From assembly GCF_019933155.2 (NCBI RefSeq), contig NZ_CP082944.1, positions 3,660,001 through 3,724,000 of the forward strand: a DNA stretch of 64,000 bases. The letters run 5' to 3'. Under the pieces are notes generated by a model. The model saw only the letters and a program-made list of their open reading frames with translations. It did not search any database and was not told where the DNA came from. The position numbers were made by a program, and so were the translations under genes. Of this stretch, positions 52,484-61,917 are shown in pieces; the stretch's first letter is position 1, and each line of letters opens with the position of its first letter. The DNA is from Metabacillus dongyingensis. GTDB taxonomy: Bacteria > Bacillota > Bacilli > Bacillales > Bacillaceae.

Positions 52484-52494
52484 CTTAAAAGGCC

Positions 52495-52803
52495 TTAAGC
52501 GTTGATTGCGTCAATAACAAGTTTCGTGTATGGTTGACGATGACCTTGTTTTTTGCGGTAGTTTTTCTTAGCTTTGTATTTGAATACAGTGATCTTTTTA
52601 GCGCGGCCTTGTTTTTCAACTTTCGCTGTAACAGTCGCACCATCAACGATCGGGCTACCAACTTTCACGTCATCTCCGCCAATGAATAAAACTCTGTCAA
52701 AAGTAACAGTGTCGCCTTGTTCACCAGCAAGCTTTTCAACGTAGATCGCTTGACCAGCTTCTACTTTGATTTGTTTTCCACCAGTTTCAATAATTGCGTA
52801 CAT
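52495..52803 (-). CDS. rplU: Ribosomal protein bL21
   Basis: A 102-residue 50S protein, [20 protein letters not shown] to the basic tail [19 protein letters not shown]. The ATG behind TAGGAGGTG is chosen; the open frame extends upstream through the leader RNA. It opens the rplU-prp-rpmA operon. Confidence 0.98.
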   Translation of the reverse strand: MYAIIETGGKQIKVEAGQAIYVEKLAGEQGDTVTFDRVLFIGGDDVKVGSPIVDGATVTAKVEKQGRAKKITVFKYKAKKNYRKKQGHRQPYTKLVIDAINA

Positions 52804-52919
52804 TCCTATGCACCTCCTAATTAGACTCAGACTCGCCAGCAAACAGGTGATCCGGAGCAATCCGAAAAACTTTATACCTGCATCTGTGCGGTTGTAGCAC
52901 GGGTGCTACAATCAATAAC
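52804..52919 (-). promoter_or_regulatory. L21 leader RNA of the rplU operon
   Basis: The 5' untranslated region holds a perfect hairpin TTGTAGCAC / GTGCTACAA near its start, then CGGATTGCTCCGG and a GC-rich segment before the ribosome site. Location and hairpins fit the L21 leader described in Bacilli, thought to give autoregulation. Confidence 0.7.
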
Positions 52920-52925
52920 ATAACA

Positions 52926-52955
52926 ATACTATCAAAATAGGGTTATGAATGTCAA
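52926..52955 (-). promoter_or_regulatory. SigA promoter of the rplU operon
   Basis: TTGACA (52950-52955) and TAGTAT (52926-52931), spaced 18 bp, directly after the rng stop codon. Confidence 0.75.
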
Positions 52956-54389
52956 TTATATTTTATCTTTATTTTTTATTAGGCGTTGAATCATTTCGCG
53001 GTCTCCAAGCTGCACAATTTGATATTGATCGCTCCATTCTGTCTTCTCTGTCAAAAAGATCTCAAAGTGCAGGGCCTTTTCTAACCGTTTAAGATGCTCA
53101 TCATTTTTGCCTCTGAATGCTACTGCAGCATCAGAAGGAAGTTCTATTAAAGCAGCCTCTTGCTCCATGTACTGCAGTTCCCATAACTCCCGTTCAATTT
53201 TAAAAGCGATTGTTTCAGGCGACAGCACGTGTCCTGTCCCGCTGCAGAACGGACAATGACACGTGATAAGCGATGCCAAATCGGGACGCACGCGTTTTCG
53301 GGTCATTTGAAAAATGTTCATTTGGGAAAAACCGAGCATTCTAGTTTGAACTCTGTCACTCTTTGATTCCCTGAGCATTTCATGCAAGATGGCCTGCCTG
53401 TCCTCCTGCCGGGGCATATCAATGAAATCAATGATAATCATTCCGCTCAAATTGCGCAGTCTGATCTGTCTTGCTGCTTCTCTAGCCGCTTCTAAATTCG
53501 TCTTTATCACCGTATCCTGCAGGGAGGACTTCCCAGAAAATTTTCCTGTATTCACATCAATAGCTGTTAATGCTTCTGTCTGATCAATAACCAAGTAGGC
53601 GCCATTTTTCAGCCAGACAATCCGTTTCAGCGCTTTTTCTATTTCCTGTTCAATTTTGTACGCATCAAAAACAGGCTGTTTTGATTGATGAAAAAGCACT
53701 TCCAGGGTCTCATACCTGCTTTTCAAATCCCGCGCAAGATCGCTGTCATCACAAACGATCTGATGAAGCGTATCAGGATTGATTTCCCGTATTATCCGGT
53801 CAAAGAAAGGCGTGCCTTCTGTTAAAAGAGCAGGAGCCTTCGTATTTGCATGAAGCAAAGCCGCATATTTTTTCTTCAAATAACAAAATTCTTTATGCAG
53901 GGTTTCTTCTGTCTGTCCGCTTGCAGCAGTCCTGAAAACAAGTCCTTCATTTTCTTCGCAAAAATGAGATCCAATGAATTGGAGCCGCTCCCTTTCAGAT
54001 GGATCCTCTATTTTTTTTGAAACAGCGGTATAGCCGGAAGTCGGCATATATACGAGATATTGTCCGCCAAATTCAAGGTTTGCTGTCAGTTTTGGCCCCT
54101 TATGTTCAGTTGCTTCTTTTGCAACCTGAACCAAAATCTGCTGTCCTTCTCTAAGCTTGGCTGACTTTAATTCAGGAGGGAGATCATTTACTGAAAGATA
54201 TCCGTTCTTTTCCTCCCCGATATCGATGAATGCAGCCTGCATTCCCTGAAGAACATTCAAAACACGGCCCGCATAAATGCTGCCGGCCGTTTCATTTATA
54301 TGGTGGATGTGAATTTCTTGAACAAGATTTCCTTCAAGCAGCACGCAGCGATTTTGACTGCCTTTTGCATTTAAAACTAACGTACGCAA
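52956..54389 (-). CDS. rng: Ribonuclease E/G family endoribonuclease
   Basis: A 477-residue RNase G-type enzyme for rRNA/mRNA processing. It has an S1 domain (AGRVLNVLQGMQAAFIDIGEEKNGYLSVND), catalytic acids in the RNase H-like core (YLVIDQTEALTAIDVNTG; GMIIIDFIDM) and the zinc-link CHCPFCSGTGHV. TTG start behind GAGG. B. subtilis lacks RNase E/G and uses RNase Y, so this gene separates the organism from that group. It lies between spoIVFB and rplU. Confidence 0.94.
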   Translation of the reverse strand: MRTLVLNAKGSQNRCVLLEGNLVQEIHIHHINETAGSIYAGRVLNVLQGMQAAFIDIGEEKNGYLSVNDLPPELKSAKLREGQQILVQVAKEATEHKGPKLTANLEFGGQYLVYMPTSGYTAVSKKIEDPSERERLQFIGSHFCEENEGLVFRTAASGQTEETLHKEFCYLKKKYAALLHANTKAPALLTEGTPFFDRIIREINPDTLHQIVCDDSDLARDLKSRYETLEVLFHQSKQPVFDAYKIEQEIEKALKRIVWLKNGAYLVIDQTEALTAIDVNTGKFSGKSSLQDTVIKTNLEAAREAARQIRLRNLSGMIIIDFIDMPRQEDRQAILHEMLRESKSDRVQTRMLGFSQMNIFQMTRKRVRPDLASLITCHCPFCSGTGHVLSPETIAFKIERELWELQYMEQEAALIELPSDAAVAFRGKNDEHLKRLEKALHFEIFLTEKTEWSDQYQIVQLGDREMIQRLIKNKDKI

Positions 54390-54449
54390 TGATCATCCTC
54401 TTTTCTATAGATGTGCTTTCTCATATTTACTCATTTTATCAGACCCCCG

Positions 54450-55316
54450 TCAATAATCATAATTCAGCTCGCCGACAGTCGACTGTGTTCGCTTATCAGC
54501 AAAAAAGGCATGAAGAAGCTCATTTTCATCCAGCTCAAACAGCTTTTTTCCATTTCGTTCAACAATAATAGGGTGCTTGCACCCTCTTCTGAATTTCAGC
54601 AGCGTTTGATAGATGGACTCTCCTTCATCTACAATAATCGGCTTTAAGGTCCCTGGATCCTGCTGGTTTCCATAATACCTCTCGAGCAAAAACCTCATGC
54701 TCACAAAACTGCGGTGTTTATATTCCATATATATGGAATAAATAAGGAAACCCCCGATTACCCACACGTTAAGCTGCTGCGGGTAAAAAACAAGAAAAAT
54801 GAGCAGATACAGACCTAAGCACATAGCAGAAACCAAAAGCATTGTCTGGTGTGCATCCTGATAAGACCGTTTCATGGACACAAGCAAAAACAGCAATTTC
54901 CCTCCGTCAAGCGGCCAGATAGGCAACAGATTGAACAAGAGAATCATGACATTATAAAAGGTGAAGAGCTGATACGTCTCATAACTAAATAATCCTGAAG
55001 CCTGTAAAAGATAAGCTGCTCCCTGAAGAGGAATATGCTGCAGGGGACCGGCAGCAATCGTCAGCAGCTCTTCCTTCAATGGTCTATTGCCGTGCTCCTC
55101 CACTTCAGCCACACCCCCAAAAGGCAGGAGAACAATGGATTTCAGGCGCCAGTTGAAATGTCTGGCTGTCATGGCATGGCCCAGTTCATGAATGAGAATA
55201 ATCGACAGCAGGATCAGCAGTGACTGAAAATGAGCCGTCATAATCGAAATCCCCATGATTAACCACAGAATAGGGTGAATATGAATGTGCAGTAAAACAG
55301 ATAAATATTTAGTCAA
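54450..55316 (-). CDS. spoIVFB: Intramembrane metalloprotease SpoIVFB
   Basis: A 288-residue site-2 protease that releases active sigma-K in the mother cell. The zinc motif HELGH is at 43-47 in the second helix; the aspartate ligand is in LLPIWPLDGGK. About six helices and a C-terminal CBS-like domain (GTLKPIIVDEGESIYQTLLKFRRG) are seen. TTG start, overlapping spoIVFA by eight bases. Confidence 0.95.
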   Translation of the reverse strand: MTKYLSVLLHIHIHPILWLIMGISIMTAHFQSLLILLSIILIHELGHAMTARHFNWRLKSIVLLPFGGVAEVEEHGNRPLKEELLTIAAGPLQHIPLQGAAYLLQASGLFSYETYQLFTFYNVMILLFNLLPIWPLDGGKLLFLLVSMKRSYQDAHQTMLLVSAMCLGLYLLIFLVFYPQQLNVWVIGGFLIYSIYMEYKHRSFVSMRFLLERYYGNQQDPGTLKPIIVDEGESIYQTLLKFRRGCKHPIIVERNGKKLFELDENELLHAFFADKRTQSTVGELNYDY

Positions 55317-56085
55317 AGGATATCACCTGAATTGGGTCGATAAATTGATCACCCTTTTTAATAGCGAAATAATACGTCCCTTTTTGATCTTCTGCCGCTT
55401 TGATTTTGCCGATTTCTTTTCCGCTTTCTACAAAATCATAAAGTGACACCTTCACTTCTTCAAGGTTGCCGTACCAGCTCTCAGTTGAATCATCGTGCTG
55501 TACAACCACCGTCAAGCCAGATCCCTCTTTCTTCCCAATCTCAACCACAATTCCTTCATTCATTGCTTCAACAAGATTGCTGCTCGTCTCAACCATTACA
55601 CCCTGGCCATTATCTTTAAACGTCTCAAGCACTTTTCCTGAAGCCGGAGCCGTAAATTCGGTATCTTCAGGCTTAGGAGCCTGATCGGAAGTTTTTATCA
55701 GGGCCAGCGGGTCTCCAAACTGATCTCCGTACCACTTTGAAATCATCGCAAACTGAAAATCCTCTTCAAATGTGCTAGTGACCACACTCTGAACCTTTTC
55801 AAAAGGCGGCGAATCATTCTTAAAAACAATCGCGGCCGCGAGAACTAAACATGCTCCAATCAGCAGTTTAAACATAAACACATCCGGTTTAAATAATGGA
55901 TGGGAGCCGCCTCCTTCTCCCCCCGGATCATATGTGTGATAAGCGGAGCCTCCATATTTTTCTTCATCATCTGTGAATGACAGATTGGGCAGCTGTTTTT
56001 GAGGTTCCATCCTCTCAGCTCCTAAACTGCGGTCCCGTTTTCTTTTTGCCATTCTCCTGCGCAAATCATCCGCTCGATTCCCCAT
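55309..56085 (-). CDS. spoIVFA: Stage IV sporulation protein FA (M23-like)
   Basis: A 258-residue single-pass protein that holds SpoIVFB inactive until SpoIVB cuts it. A charged N-terminus (NRADDLRRRMAKRKRDRS), one helix at about 75-95, and a C-terminal LytM/M23-like domain (FTAPASGKVLETFKDNGQGVMVET, VVVQHDDSTESWYGN) are seen. The zinc ligands are degenerate, as expected for a pseudoprotease. Start options cluster (ATG, GTG, ATG); the last is annotated by homology. Confidence 0.9.
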   Translation of the reverse strand: MGNRADDLRRRMAKRKRDRSLGAERMEPQKQLPNLSFTDDEEKYGGSAYHTYDPGGEGGGSHPLFKPDVFMFKLLIGACLVLAAAIVFKNDSPPFEKVQSVVTSTFEEDFQFAMISKWYGDQFGDPLALIKTSDQAPKPEDTEFTAPASGKVLETFKDNGQGVMVETSSNLVEAMNEGIVVEIGKKEGSGLTVVVQHDDSTESWYGNLEEVKVSLYDFVESGKEIGKIKAAEDQKGTYYFAIKKGDQFIDPIQVISFD

Positions 56086-56204
56086 TGCCACACCCATCCC
56101 CTCGGATCACATTTACTCAATTTTATGCCTTGTCCTCAAGGAATATGACAAGCCTAAAAGAACAGGATCATTGCGTTTAAATGAGCAGCAGAAAAATCTC
56201 AAAA

Positions 56205-56241
56205 CAAAAAAACAGCCTCTGAATATTCAAAGGCTGCTTTA
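56205..56241 (-). terminator. Intrinsic terminator after minD
   Basis: CAGCCTTTGAATA pairs with its near-complement ending GAGGCTG; a seven-T run follows on the minus strand. Confidence 0.85.
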
Positions 56242-56245
56242 ATAC

Positions 56246-57052
56246 TTATACTCTAACGCCGAAAAAGCGTTTAATTTTTGTAATAACACCTGGATTAGCA
56301 TCTTCTAATGATTGCAGAGGAATCGATTCGCCAAGGATGCGGCGGGCAATGTTCCGGTATGCAATGGATGCGCGGTTGTTTGAATCCATGGCGATCGGCT
56401 CACCGTTATTTGAAGCTTTAATGACATCGTCATCATCTGCTACAATTCCGATTAAATCAATTGATAGGTGCGTAACAATTTCATCCACATCCAGCATATC
56501 CCCATTTTTCACTAAATGATTGCGGATTCGATTGATAACTAGCTTCGGAGGCTCAATGGCCTCTTCTTTTTCAAGCAGGCCGATAATGCGGTCTGCATCG
56601 CGTACGGCTGATATTTCAGGAGTCGTCACGACGATGGCCTTGTCAGCTCCTGCAATAGCGTTTTTAAAGCCTTGCTCGATGCCGGCAGGACAATCAATTA
56701 CAATATAGTCATAGTCCTGTTTCAGCTCCTCCACCAGCTTTTTCATCTGCTCAGGATTAACAGCTGATTTATCGCTCGTCTGCGCAGCAGGGAGCAAATA
56801 AAGCCTGTCTTCAAAACGTTTATCTTTTACAAGCGCCTGATGAATTTTACATCGGCCATCAACAACATCCACCAAATCGTAAATGATGCGGTTTTCAAGC
56901 CCCATTACAACATCGAGGTTGCGCAGGCCGATGTCTGTATCAATGAGACATACCCGTTTTCCTAAAATCGCTAAAGATGTTCCTAAATTAGCAGAAGTTG
57001 TTGTCTTTCCAACTCCGCCTTTGCCAGAGGTAATAACGATAGCCTCACCCAC
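56246..57052 (-). CDS. minD: Septum site-determining ATPase MinD
   Basis: A 268-residue deviant Walker ATPase that carries MinC to the membrane and blocks polar division. It has TSGKGGVGKTTTSANLG, DTDIGLRNLD, VIDCPAGIE and the C-terminal amphipathic membrane helix (KIKRFFGVRV). GTG (57052) is chosen, with GGGGG at nine bases; a TTG two codons earlier is too close. Confidence 0.97.
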   Translation of the reverse strand: MGEAIVITSGKGGVGKTTTSANLGTSLAILGKRVCLIDTDIGLRNLDVVMGLENRIIYDLVDVVDGRCKIHQALVKDKRFEDRLYLLPAAQTSDKSAVNPEQMKKLVEELKQDYDYIVIDCPAGIEQGFKNAIAGADKAIVVTTPEISAVRDADRIIGLLEKEEAIEPPKLVINRIRNHLVKNGDMLDVDEIVTHLSIDLIGIVADDDDVIKASNNGEPIAMDSNNRASIAYRNIARRILGESIPLQSLEDANPGVITKIKRFFGVRV

Positions 57053-57054
57053 GG

Positions 57055-57738
57055 TCAAATTCCCCCTTCAAACCTTGTCAAGTTAGGTCGTAAATGAGTC
57101 AACTGCTGAAGTCGATCAATGATGATAGATTCATTTTCATCTATGTAAGCACATTCCATCTCGTGCTTTTCTGTCTGAATATAATCAGGGGCACGGTTTA
57201 CGATGTCACAAATTCTGATTTGCGACGGCTTCATCACCGATGCGGCGATGACAGCAGATTTGTTCCCGTTATATCCAGCATGCGCAATGCCTCTAAGCGT
57301 CCCCATAATAAAGATGTTTCCGCGGGCAATAACAGTGCCTCCCGGGTTAACATCTCCGATCAGGAGCAAATCGCCTTCAACTTTAAGAACCTGTCCGGAG
57401 CGAATCATTTTAGCAACAGAGACCACTTCTGCTTCTTTTTTCATTTGCAGGGCATGATCCTTTGTAACAACATTGCTTTCAAATGTTTCAACAACCAGAT
57501 TTCGTTTTTTTTGTATAACAGCTTCAATTTGATCCTGCTGTTTTTTATGAAGCAGACGGTTACCCGCTTTGACGTTAACGGTGATATATGGCCCATCTTC
57601 ATGAATGTATTGCTTTAAGGACAACATTTGCTCAAGTTCATTCAGCAGCTCTTCAAAAGAACATGAATCATCGAGATGCAGCGTTAATCCATCTTTTGTA
57701 CCTTTTATTGTGACAAATTGCTGTTTCTGAGCCTTCAT
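57055..57738 (-). CDS. minC: Septum site-determining protein MinC
   Basis: A 227-residue FtsZ polymerisation inhibitor. The N-terminal domain (FVTIKGTKDGLTLHLDDSCSF) precedes the C-terminal beta-helix (GDVNPGGTVIARGNIFIMGTLRGIAHAGYNGN) that binds MinD. The ATG behind GAGGTG is chosen over a longer upstream frame. minD follows at once. Confidence 0.96.
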   Translation of the reverse strand: MKAQKQQFVTIKGTKDGLTLHLDDSCSFEELLNELEQMLSLKQYIHEDGPYITVNVKAGNRLLHKKQQDQIEAVIQKKRNLVVETFESNVVTKDHALQMKKEAEVVSVAKMIRSGQVLKVEGDLLLIGDVNPGGTVIARGNIFIMGTLRGIAHAGYNGNKSAVIAASVMKPSQIRICDIVNRAPDYIQTEKHEMECAYIDENESIIIDRLQQLTHLRPNLTRFEGGI

Positions 57739-57886
57739 GACGTTCACCTCAACGACTATACTATTTCGACAGATAGATGCAATCTCCCTCTTTTTTATAA
57801 GAGAATTTTGATAGAAAACCGGCTGATGATCCAACATGTCTGCCGCAACGATAGTAGTCTGCCAGAATGTGATTCATCAATAAACG

Positions 57887-58405
57887 CTAATCATCCAGAT
57901 AATCCATTTTTACTTTCGATATAAAGCGGCTCATTGGGTAAATCAGGACGATTGCCCCGACAGAATTAGCAGCAAGTGTAGGCAAAAGTCTCAAATTAGT
58001 AAAATCATAGAATGACAGATTGGAGTAGCCGATCAGCATTTGAATGCCATACGAGTAGAATTCCAAAAGTGTAACAGCAAGCAACGACAAGAAAAGCACA
58101 ACGAGCATATTTCCCTGCAGTGCTTTTAAAGCTTTTGAAATTAAATAAGCGAACAATGGATAGGCAAATAAATAAATGCCAAGTATTTCTGTGTATACAA
58201 TGTCATGCAGCAGTCCAAAAACCATGCCGTAAATCAGCCCTGATTTTTGACTGTAATATGCCGTAATATAAACAATCGCGAGCATGACAAAGCGCGGGAT
58301 AATGACTTGGTTGTCATTTGTGAATGGAAGCTCAATCAAAACAACAAAGGTGCTTTCGGAAATGAAAATAAATAAGATTAAAAGAGGAAGGAGAATACGA
58401 TTCAT
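57887..58405 (-). CDS. mreD: Rod shape-determining protein MreD
   Basis: A 172-residue membrane protein with about five helices, part of the elongasome. YGMVFGLLHDIVYTEILGIYLFAYPLFAYL is typical. Its ATG overlaps the mreC stop (TAATG), so translation is coupled. Confidence 0.94.
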   Translation of the reverse strand: MNRILLPLLILFIFISESTFVVLIELPFTNDNQVIIPRFVMLAIVYITAYYSQKSGLIYGMVFGLLHDIVYTEILGIYLFAYPLFAYLISKALKALQGNMLVVLFLSLLAVTLLEFYSYGIQMLIGYSNLSFYDFTNLRLLPTLAANSVGAIVLIYPMSRFISKVKMDYLDD

Positions 58406-59298
58406 TATTCTTCCTCCTCCTCTGGATCCATATTATCGATATCAATCGTTTCTTTCACGCGTTCTGTTACAAAAACACGGTCAATATTATAAAGATCAGC
58501 TTCAGGTTTGATATAGGCCATTTGTGAAAGTCCGTAGGAATCCGGCTCTACCTCCATTACTTCACCAATAACAAGACCTTCAGGGAATATTCCGCTGCTC
58601 CCTGACGTGACTACCTTCTGCCCTTTTTCGATTTTAACATCCGATTCAATTTTTTTGAGCAGCAGCGCTTTTTTCTTCTCATCATATCCTTCGATCAATC
58701 CGAAAATATTTGGCTGCCCGTCCTTGCCCTGTATTTCAGCTGCAATCCGGTTTTTGCGGTCCGGAGAGCTTAATAGCTGAACAGTTGAATTGAATTTTGA
58801 TGTATTTTTTATTTTTCCGATTAATCCTTTATCCGTGATTACGGCCATATCCTTCTGAATGCCGTGCTGTGATCCCTTATCAATGGTAATCAGGTCAAAC
58901 CAGCGGCCCGGATCTGGATTTCGTGCAATCAAAGTGGCAACGATTGGATTGTATTCTCTAAGTGATTCTTCGGCACCGATTTCAGCCCGAAGCTTTTCGT
59001 TATCTCGTTTCAGCTCCTGAAGCTCGGTCTCGATTTTCATATGCTCGTCAATTTTGCTTTTAAGCAATTTATTTTCTTCATATGTATTTTTCAAATCGCC
59101 GACATTCTCAAAGAAGCCCGCTACATATTGTGCGGGCTTATGAAATACAGTTTGGAATAATCCTGTTGAATCTTTAACAAATTGTTCTGGCCATGTTAGC
59201 TGTCTGTCTTCTTTTAAAGAATACCCAATCAATGCCACTAAAAAGATGATACTAACCAGCAACAATATAAGACGTTTATTCAAGAAAAACTGTGGCAT
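58405..59298 (-). CDS. mreC: Rod shape-determining protein MreC
   Basis: A 297-residue bitopic protein. One N-terminal helix (RLILLLVSIIFLVALIGY), a coiled coil (about 65-105) and two beta-barrel domains with TIDKGSQHGIQKDMAVIT and GQKVVTSGSSGIFPEGLVIGEV. It ends in an acidic DPEEEEE tail. It links MreB to wall synthases outside the membrane. Confidence 0.96.
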   Translation of the reverse strand: MPQFFLNKRLILLLVSIIFLVALIGYSLKEDRQLTWPEQFVKDSTGLFQTVFHKPAQYVAGFFENVGDLKNTYEENKLLKSKIDEHMKIETELQELKRDNEKLRAEIGAEESLREYNPIVATLIARNPDPGRWFDLITIDKGSQHGIQKDMAVITDKGLIGKIKNTSKFNSTVQLLSSPDRKNRIAAEIQGKDGQPNIFGLIEGYDEKKKALLLKKIESDVKIEKGQKVVTSGSSGIFPEGLVIGEVMEVEPDSYGLSQMAYIKPEADLYNIDRVFVTERVKETIDIDNMDPEEEEE

Positions 59299-59333
59299 GT
59301 GACTTTTACACCCTCTTAATGTTTATTTCACAA

Positions 59334-60356
59334 TTAGCGGCTGTCTCTTGCTTTTGTTTTGAACAAATGAATATGCTCAAGAGCTTTCCCTGTACCGATT
59401 GCAACACAATCAAGCGGGTTTTCTGCAATTAAAACAGGCATGTTTGTTTCTTCGCTGATCACTTTATCAATGTTGCGAAGCAAAGCTCCGCCCCCAGTAA
59501 GAACGATGCCGCGGTCCATAATATCAGCCGCAAGCTCAGGCGGTGTTTTTTCAAGTGTGTTTTTAACAGAATCAACAATCGAGTTGACCGTATCGCGCAA
59601 AGCTTCTGCAATTTCCTTAGCCGTAATTTCAATTGTCTTTGGAAGGCCTGTGAGTAAATCACGGCCGCGAATGTCCATATTATCGACACCTTCAGCTGAT
59701 CCTGCAGAACCAATTTCCATTTTAATAGATTCTGAAGTACGGTCGCCAATCATTAAGTTATATGTTTTGCGGATATAGTTGACAATGGCATCGTCCATTT
59801 CGTCACCGGCAACGCGGATGGATTGAGACGTAACAATTCCTCCAAGAGAAATAATGGCCACTTCTGTCGTACCTCCGCCAATATCAACTACCATGCTTCC
59901 AGTTGGTTCCCAGACAGGAAGATTCGCACCGATTGCAGCTGCAAACGGCTCTTCAATCGTATAAGCATCGCGTGCGCCTGCTTGTCTTGTCGCATCAATG
60001 ACTGCACGCTCTTCTACTGCTGTAATGCCGGAAGGAACACAGACCATAACATATGGCTTACTGGAGAAAACACCTTTACCTTTTGTTGCTTGTTTTATGT
60101 AATACTTCATCATTGATGCAGTTGTTTCATAATCGGCAATTACGCCATCTTTCATCGGGCGGAGCGCTACAACATTTCCAGGTGTGCGTCCAATCATATT
60201 TTTTGCGTCATTTCCTACGGCTACGATAGACTTAGTGTCTGTCTGCATCGCTACAACCGAAGGCTCGCGAACCACAATTCCTTTTCCTTTAACGAAAACA
60301 AGGGTATTTGCTGTACCCAAATCTATACCAAGGTCTCTTGTCCCAATTCCAAACAT
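59334..60356 (-). CDS. mreB: Actin-like rod shape protein MreB
   Basis: A 340-residue actin homologue guiding lateral wall synthesis. Phosphate 1 loop [37 protein letters not shown] and the adenosine motif [15 protein letters not shown] are intact. It heads mreBCD. Confidence 0.98.
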   Translation of the reverse strand: MFGIGTRDLGIDLGTANTLVFVKGKGIVVREPSVVAMQTDTKSIVAVGNDAKNMIGRTPGNVVALRPMKDGVIADYETTASMMKYYIKQATKGKGVFSSKPYVMVCVPSGITAVEERAVIDATRQAGARDAYTIEEPFAAAIGANLPVWEPTGSMVVDIGGGTTEVAIISLGGIVTSQSIRVAGDEMDDAIVNYIRKTYNLMIGDRTSESIKMEIGSAGSAEGVDNMDIRGRDLLTGLPKTIEITAKEIAEALRDTVNSIVDSVKNTLEKTPPELAADIMDRGIVLTGGGALLRNIDKVISEETNMPVLIAENPLDCVAIGTGKALEHIHLFKTKARDSR

Positions 60357-60475
60357 CAGATGTATCTCCCTTTCTAAAAACCGAATTACTTTCTACTATT
60401 TATTTTCAAATGTCATATGAGAACTAAAAAAACTCATAAACATTATTATAGCGTAATTACGCAAAAATAAAAGTG

Positions 60476-61159
60476 TTACAAATATCCTTTTTCTTTTAAA
60501 CTCACATATTTTTGCTCACCGATAATAAGATGGTCCAAAAGCTCTATCCCCAACATTTTACCACACTCTGTTAATCTTTTTGTAACTTCAATGTCTTCAC
60601 GGCTTGGAGTCGGGTCTCCCGAGGGGTGATTATGGATGCAAATAATTGAAGCGGCCGATCGTTTCAAAGCTTCTTTGTACACTTCGCGGGGATGGACAAT
60701 TGAGGCATTGAGGCTGCCGATAAAAACAGTTTGTTTATGAAGCACTTGGTTTTTCGTATTTAAATAGAGGCAAACGAAATGCTCCTGTGATAAAAAGCGC
60801 ATTTCTTCCATTACATAATTCGCACCGTCTTGAGGAGACTTGATGACATATCTGTCTTCGTATGTGAGGCGGTTAATTCTTCTGCCCAGCTCAAGTGAAG
60901 CGAGGATCTGCACGGCCTTCGCTTCCCCGATTCCAGAGATGCTTGTCAGTTCCGCAGCAGATGCTTCTTTAAGAAACCTTAATCCTTCAAAATGATTGAG
61001 CAGCCTGTTTGAAAGCTGGAGAACAGATTCCTTTTTTGAACCTGTTCTAAGCAATATAGCAAGCAGCTCGTGATTTGCAAGACTTCCAGGACCGTCATGA
61101 ATTAATCTTTCACGCGGCCTGTCTTCTTCAGGGAAATCATGGATTTTTAAGACTTCCAA
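60476..61159 (-). CDS. radC: JAB-domain protein RadC
   Basis: A 227-residue protein with N-terminal helix-hairpin-helix (ISGIGEAKAVQILASLELGRR) and a C-terminal JAMM/MPN metalloprotease-like domain with HNHPSGDPTPSREDI. Once called a repair protein; its true role is unsettled. It lies between maf and mreB, the usual place. Confidence 0.95.
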   Translation of the reverse strand: MEVLKIHDFPEEDRPRERLIHDGPGSLANHELLAILLRTGSKKESVLQLSNRLLNHFEGLRFLKEASAAELTSISGIGEAKAVQILASLELGRRINRLTYEDRYVIKSPQDGANYVMEEMRFLSQEHFVCLYLNTKNQVLHKQTVFIGSLNASIVHPREVYKEALKRSAASIICIHNHPSGDPTPSREDIEVTKRLTECGKMLGIELLDHLIIGEQKYVSLKEKGYL

Positions 61160-61199
61160 TCGCCGTCTCCTCCTATTTGTCCTCTCTGCTTCTGCTCTT

Positions 61200-61772
61200 T
61201 TATTTAAGTGAAAACCCTGCCTTCTTCAGCTCTCTGATTGTACGAGCAACAGGCAATCCGACAACAGAAAAGTAGTCGCCTTTTATTTCTTTTACAAATA
61301 ACGAACCGAGCTCTTGAATTCCATATGATCCTGCTTTATCCATCGGCTCCTCAGTATCAATGTAATCTTCAATTTCTTCTTCTGAAATTGGCCAGAAAGT
61401 TACATCTGTCTGTTCATAAAACACAATTTTCTCTTCTTGAAATAAAATGGCAACCCCCGTTAAGACCTGGTGGGTATTGCCTGATAATTTAGCAAGCATC
61501 TGCTTTGCTTCTTCTGTATTGGCCGGCTTGCCTAAAATTTCATCCTTATAGACAACAACTGTGTCTGCTCCAAGCACAAACGATTCAGTGAAACGCTCCG
61601 CTACTGCTGCAGCTTTTTGCTCTGCAAGCGACATCACAATATCAGGAGGCGCGAGCAATGGATCCACAACTTCTTCTACATCACTGATTACAACTTCAAA
61701 AGGCACATGTACATTCTCAAGCAGTTCTTTTCTGCGCGGAGAACCTGATGCCAAAATAAGGTGCTGCTGCAT
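61200..61772 (-). CDS. maf: Maf nucleotide pyrophosphatase
   Basis: A 190-residue house-cleaning dTTP/UTP pyrophosphatase; overexpression inhibits septation. It starts with [13 protein letters not shown] and has [17 protein letters not shown] and the late [27 protein letters not shown]. It is followed by radC. Confidence 0.96.
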   Translation of the reverse strand: MQQHLILASGSPRRKELLENVHVPFEVVISDVEEVVDPLLAPPDIVMSLAEQKAAAVAERFTESFVLGADTVVVYKDEILGKPANTEEAKQMLAKLSGNTHQVLTGVAILFQEEKIVFYEQTDVTFWPISEEEIEDYIDTEEPMDKAGSYGIQELGSLFVKEIKGDYFSVVGLPVARTIRELKKAGFSLK

Positions 61773-61887
61773 CCTTCAACATCCTTTCACTCGGTTTAAA
61801 AGGGAGATACATTCGTATCGTAGCAAACCCTGCAGGGATACACAAATAGGAATAATCAAATTTTCGGGTTTAGGCGTTACTAAAAAA

Positions 61888-61916
61888 CAAAAAAAATTGC
61901 CCTCATGAGGACAACC
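61888..61916 (-). terminator. Intrinsic terminator after spoIIB
   Basis: TTGTCCTCATGAGGGCAA forms a compact hairpin followed by eight T residues on the minus strand. Confidence 0.85.
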
Positions 61917-61917
61917 T

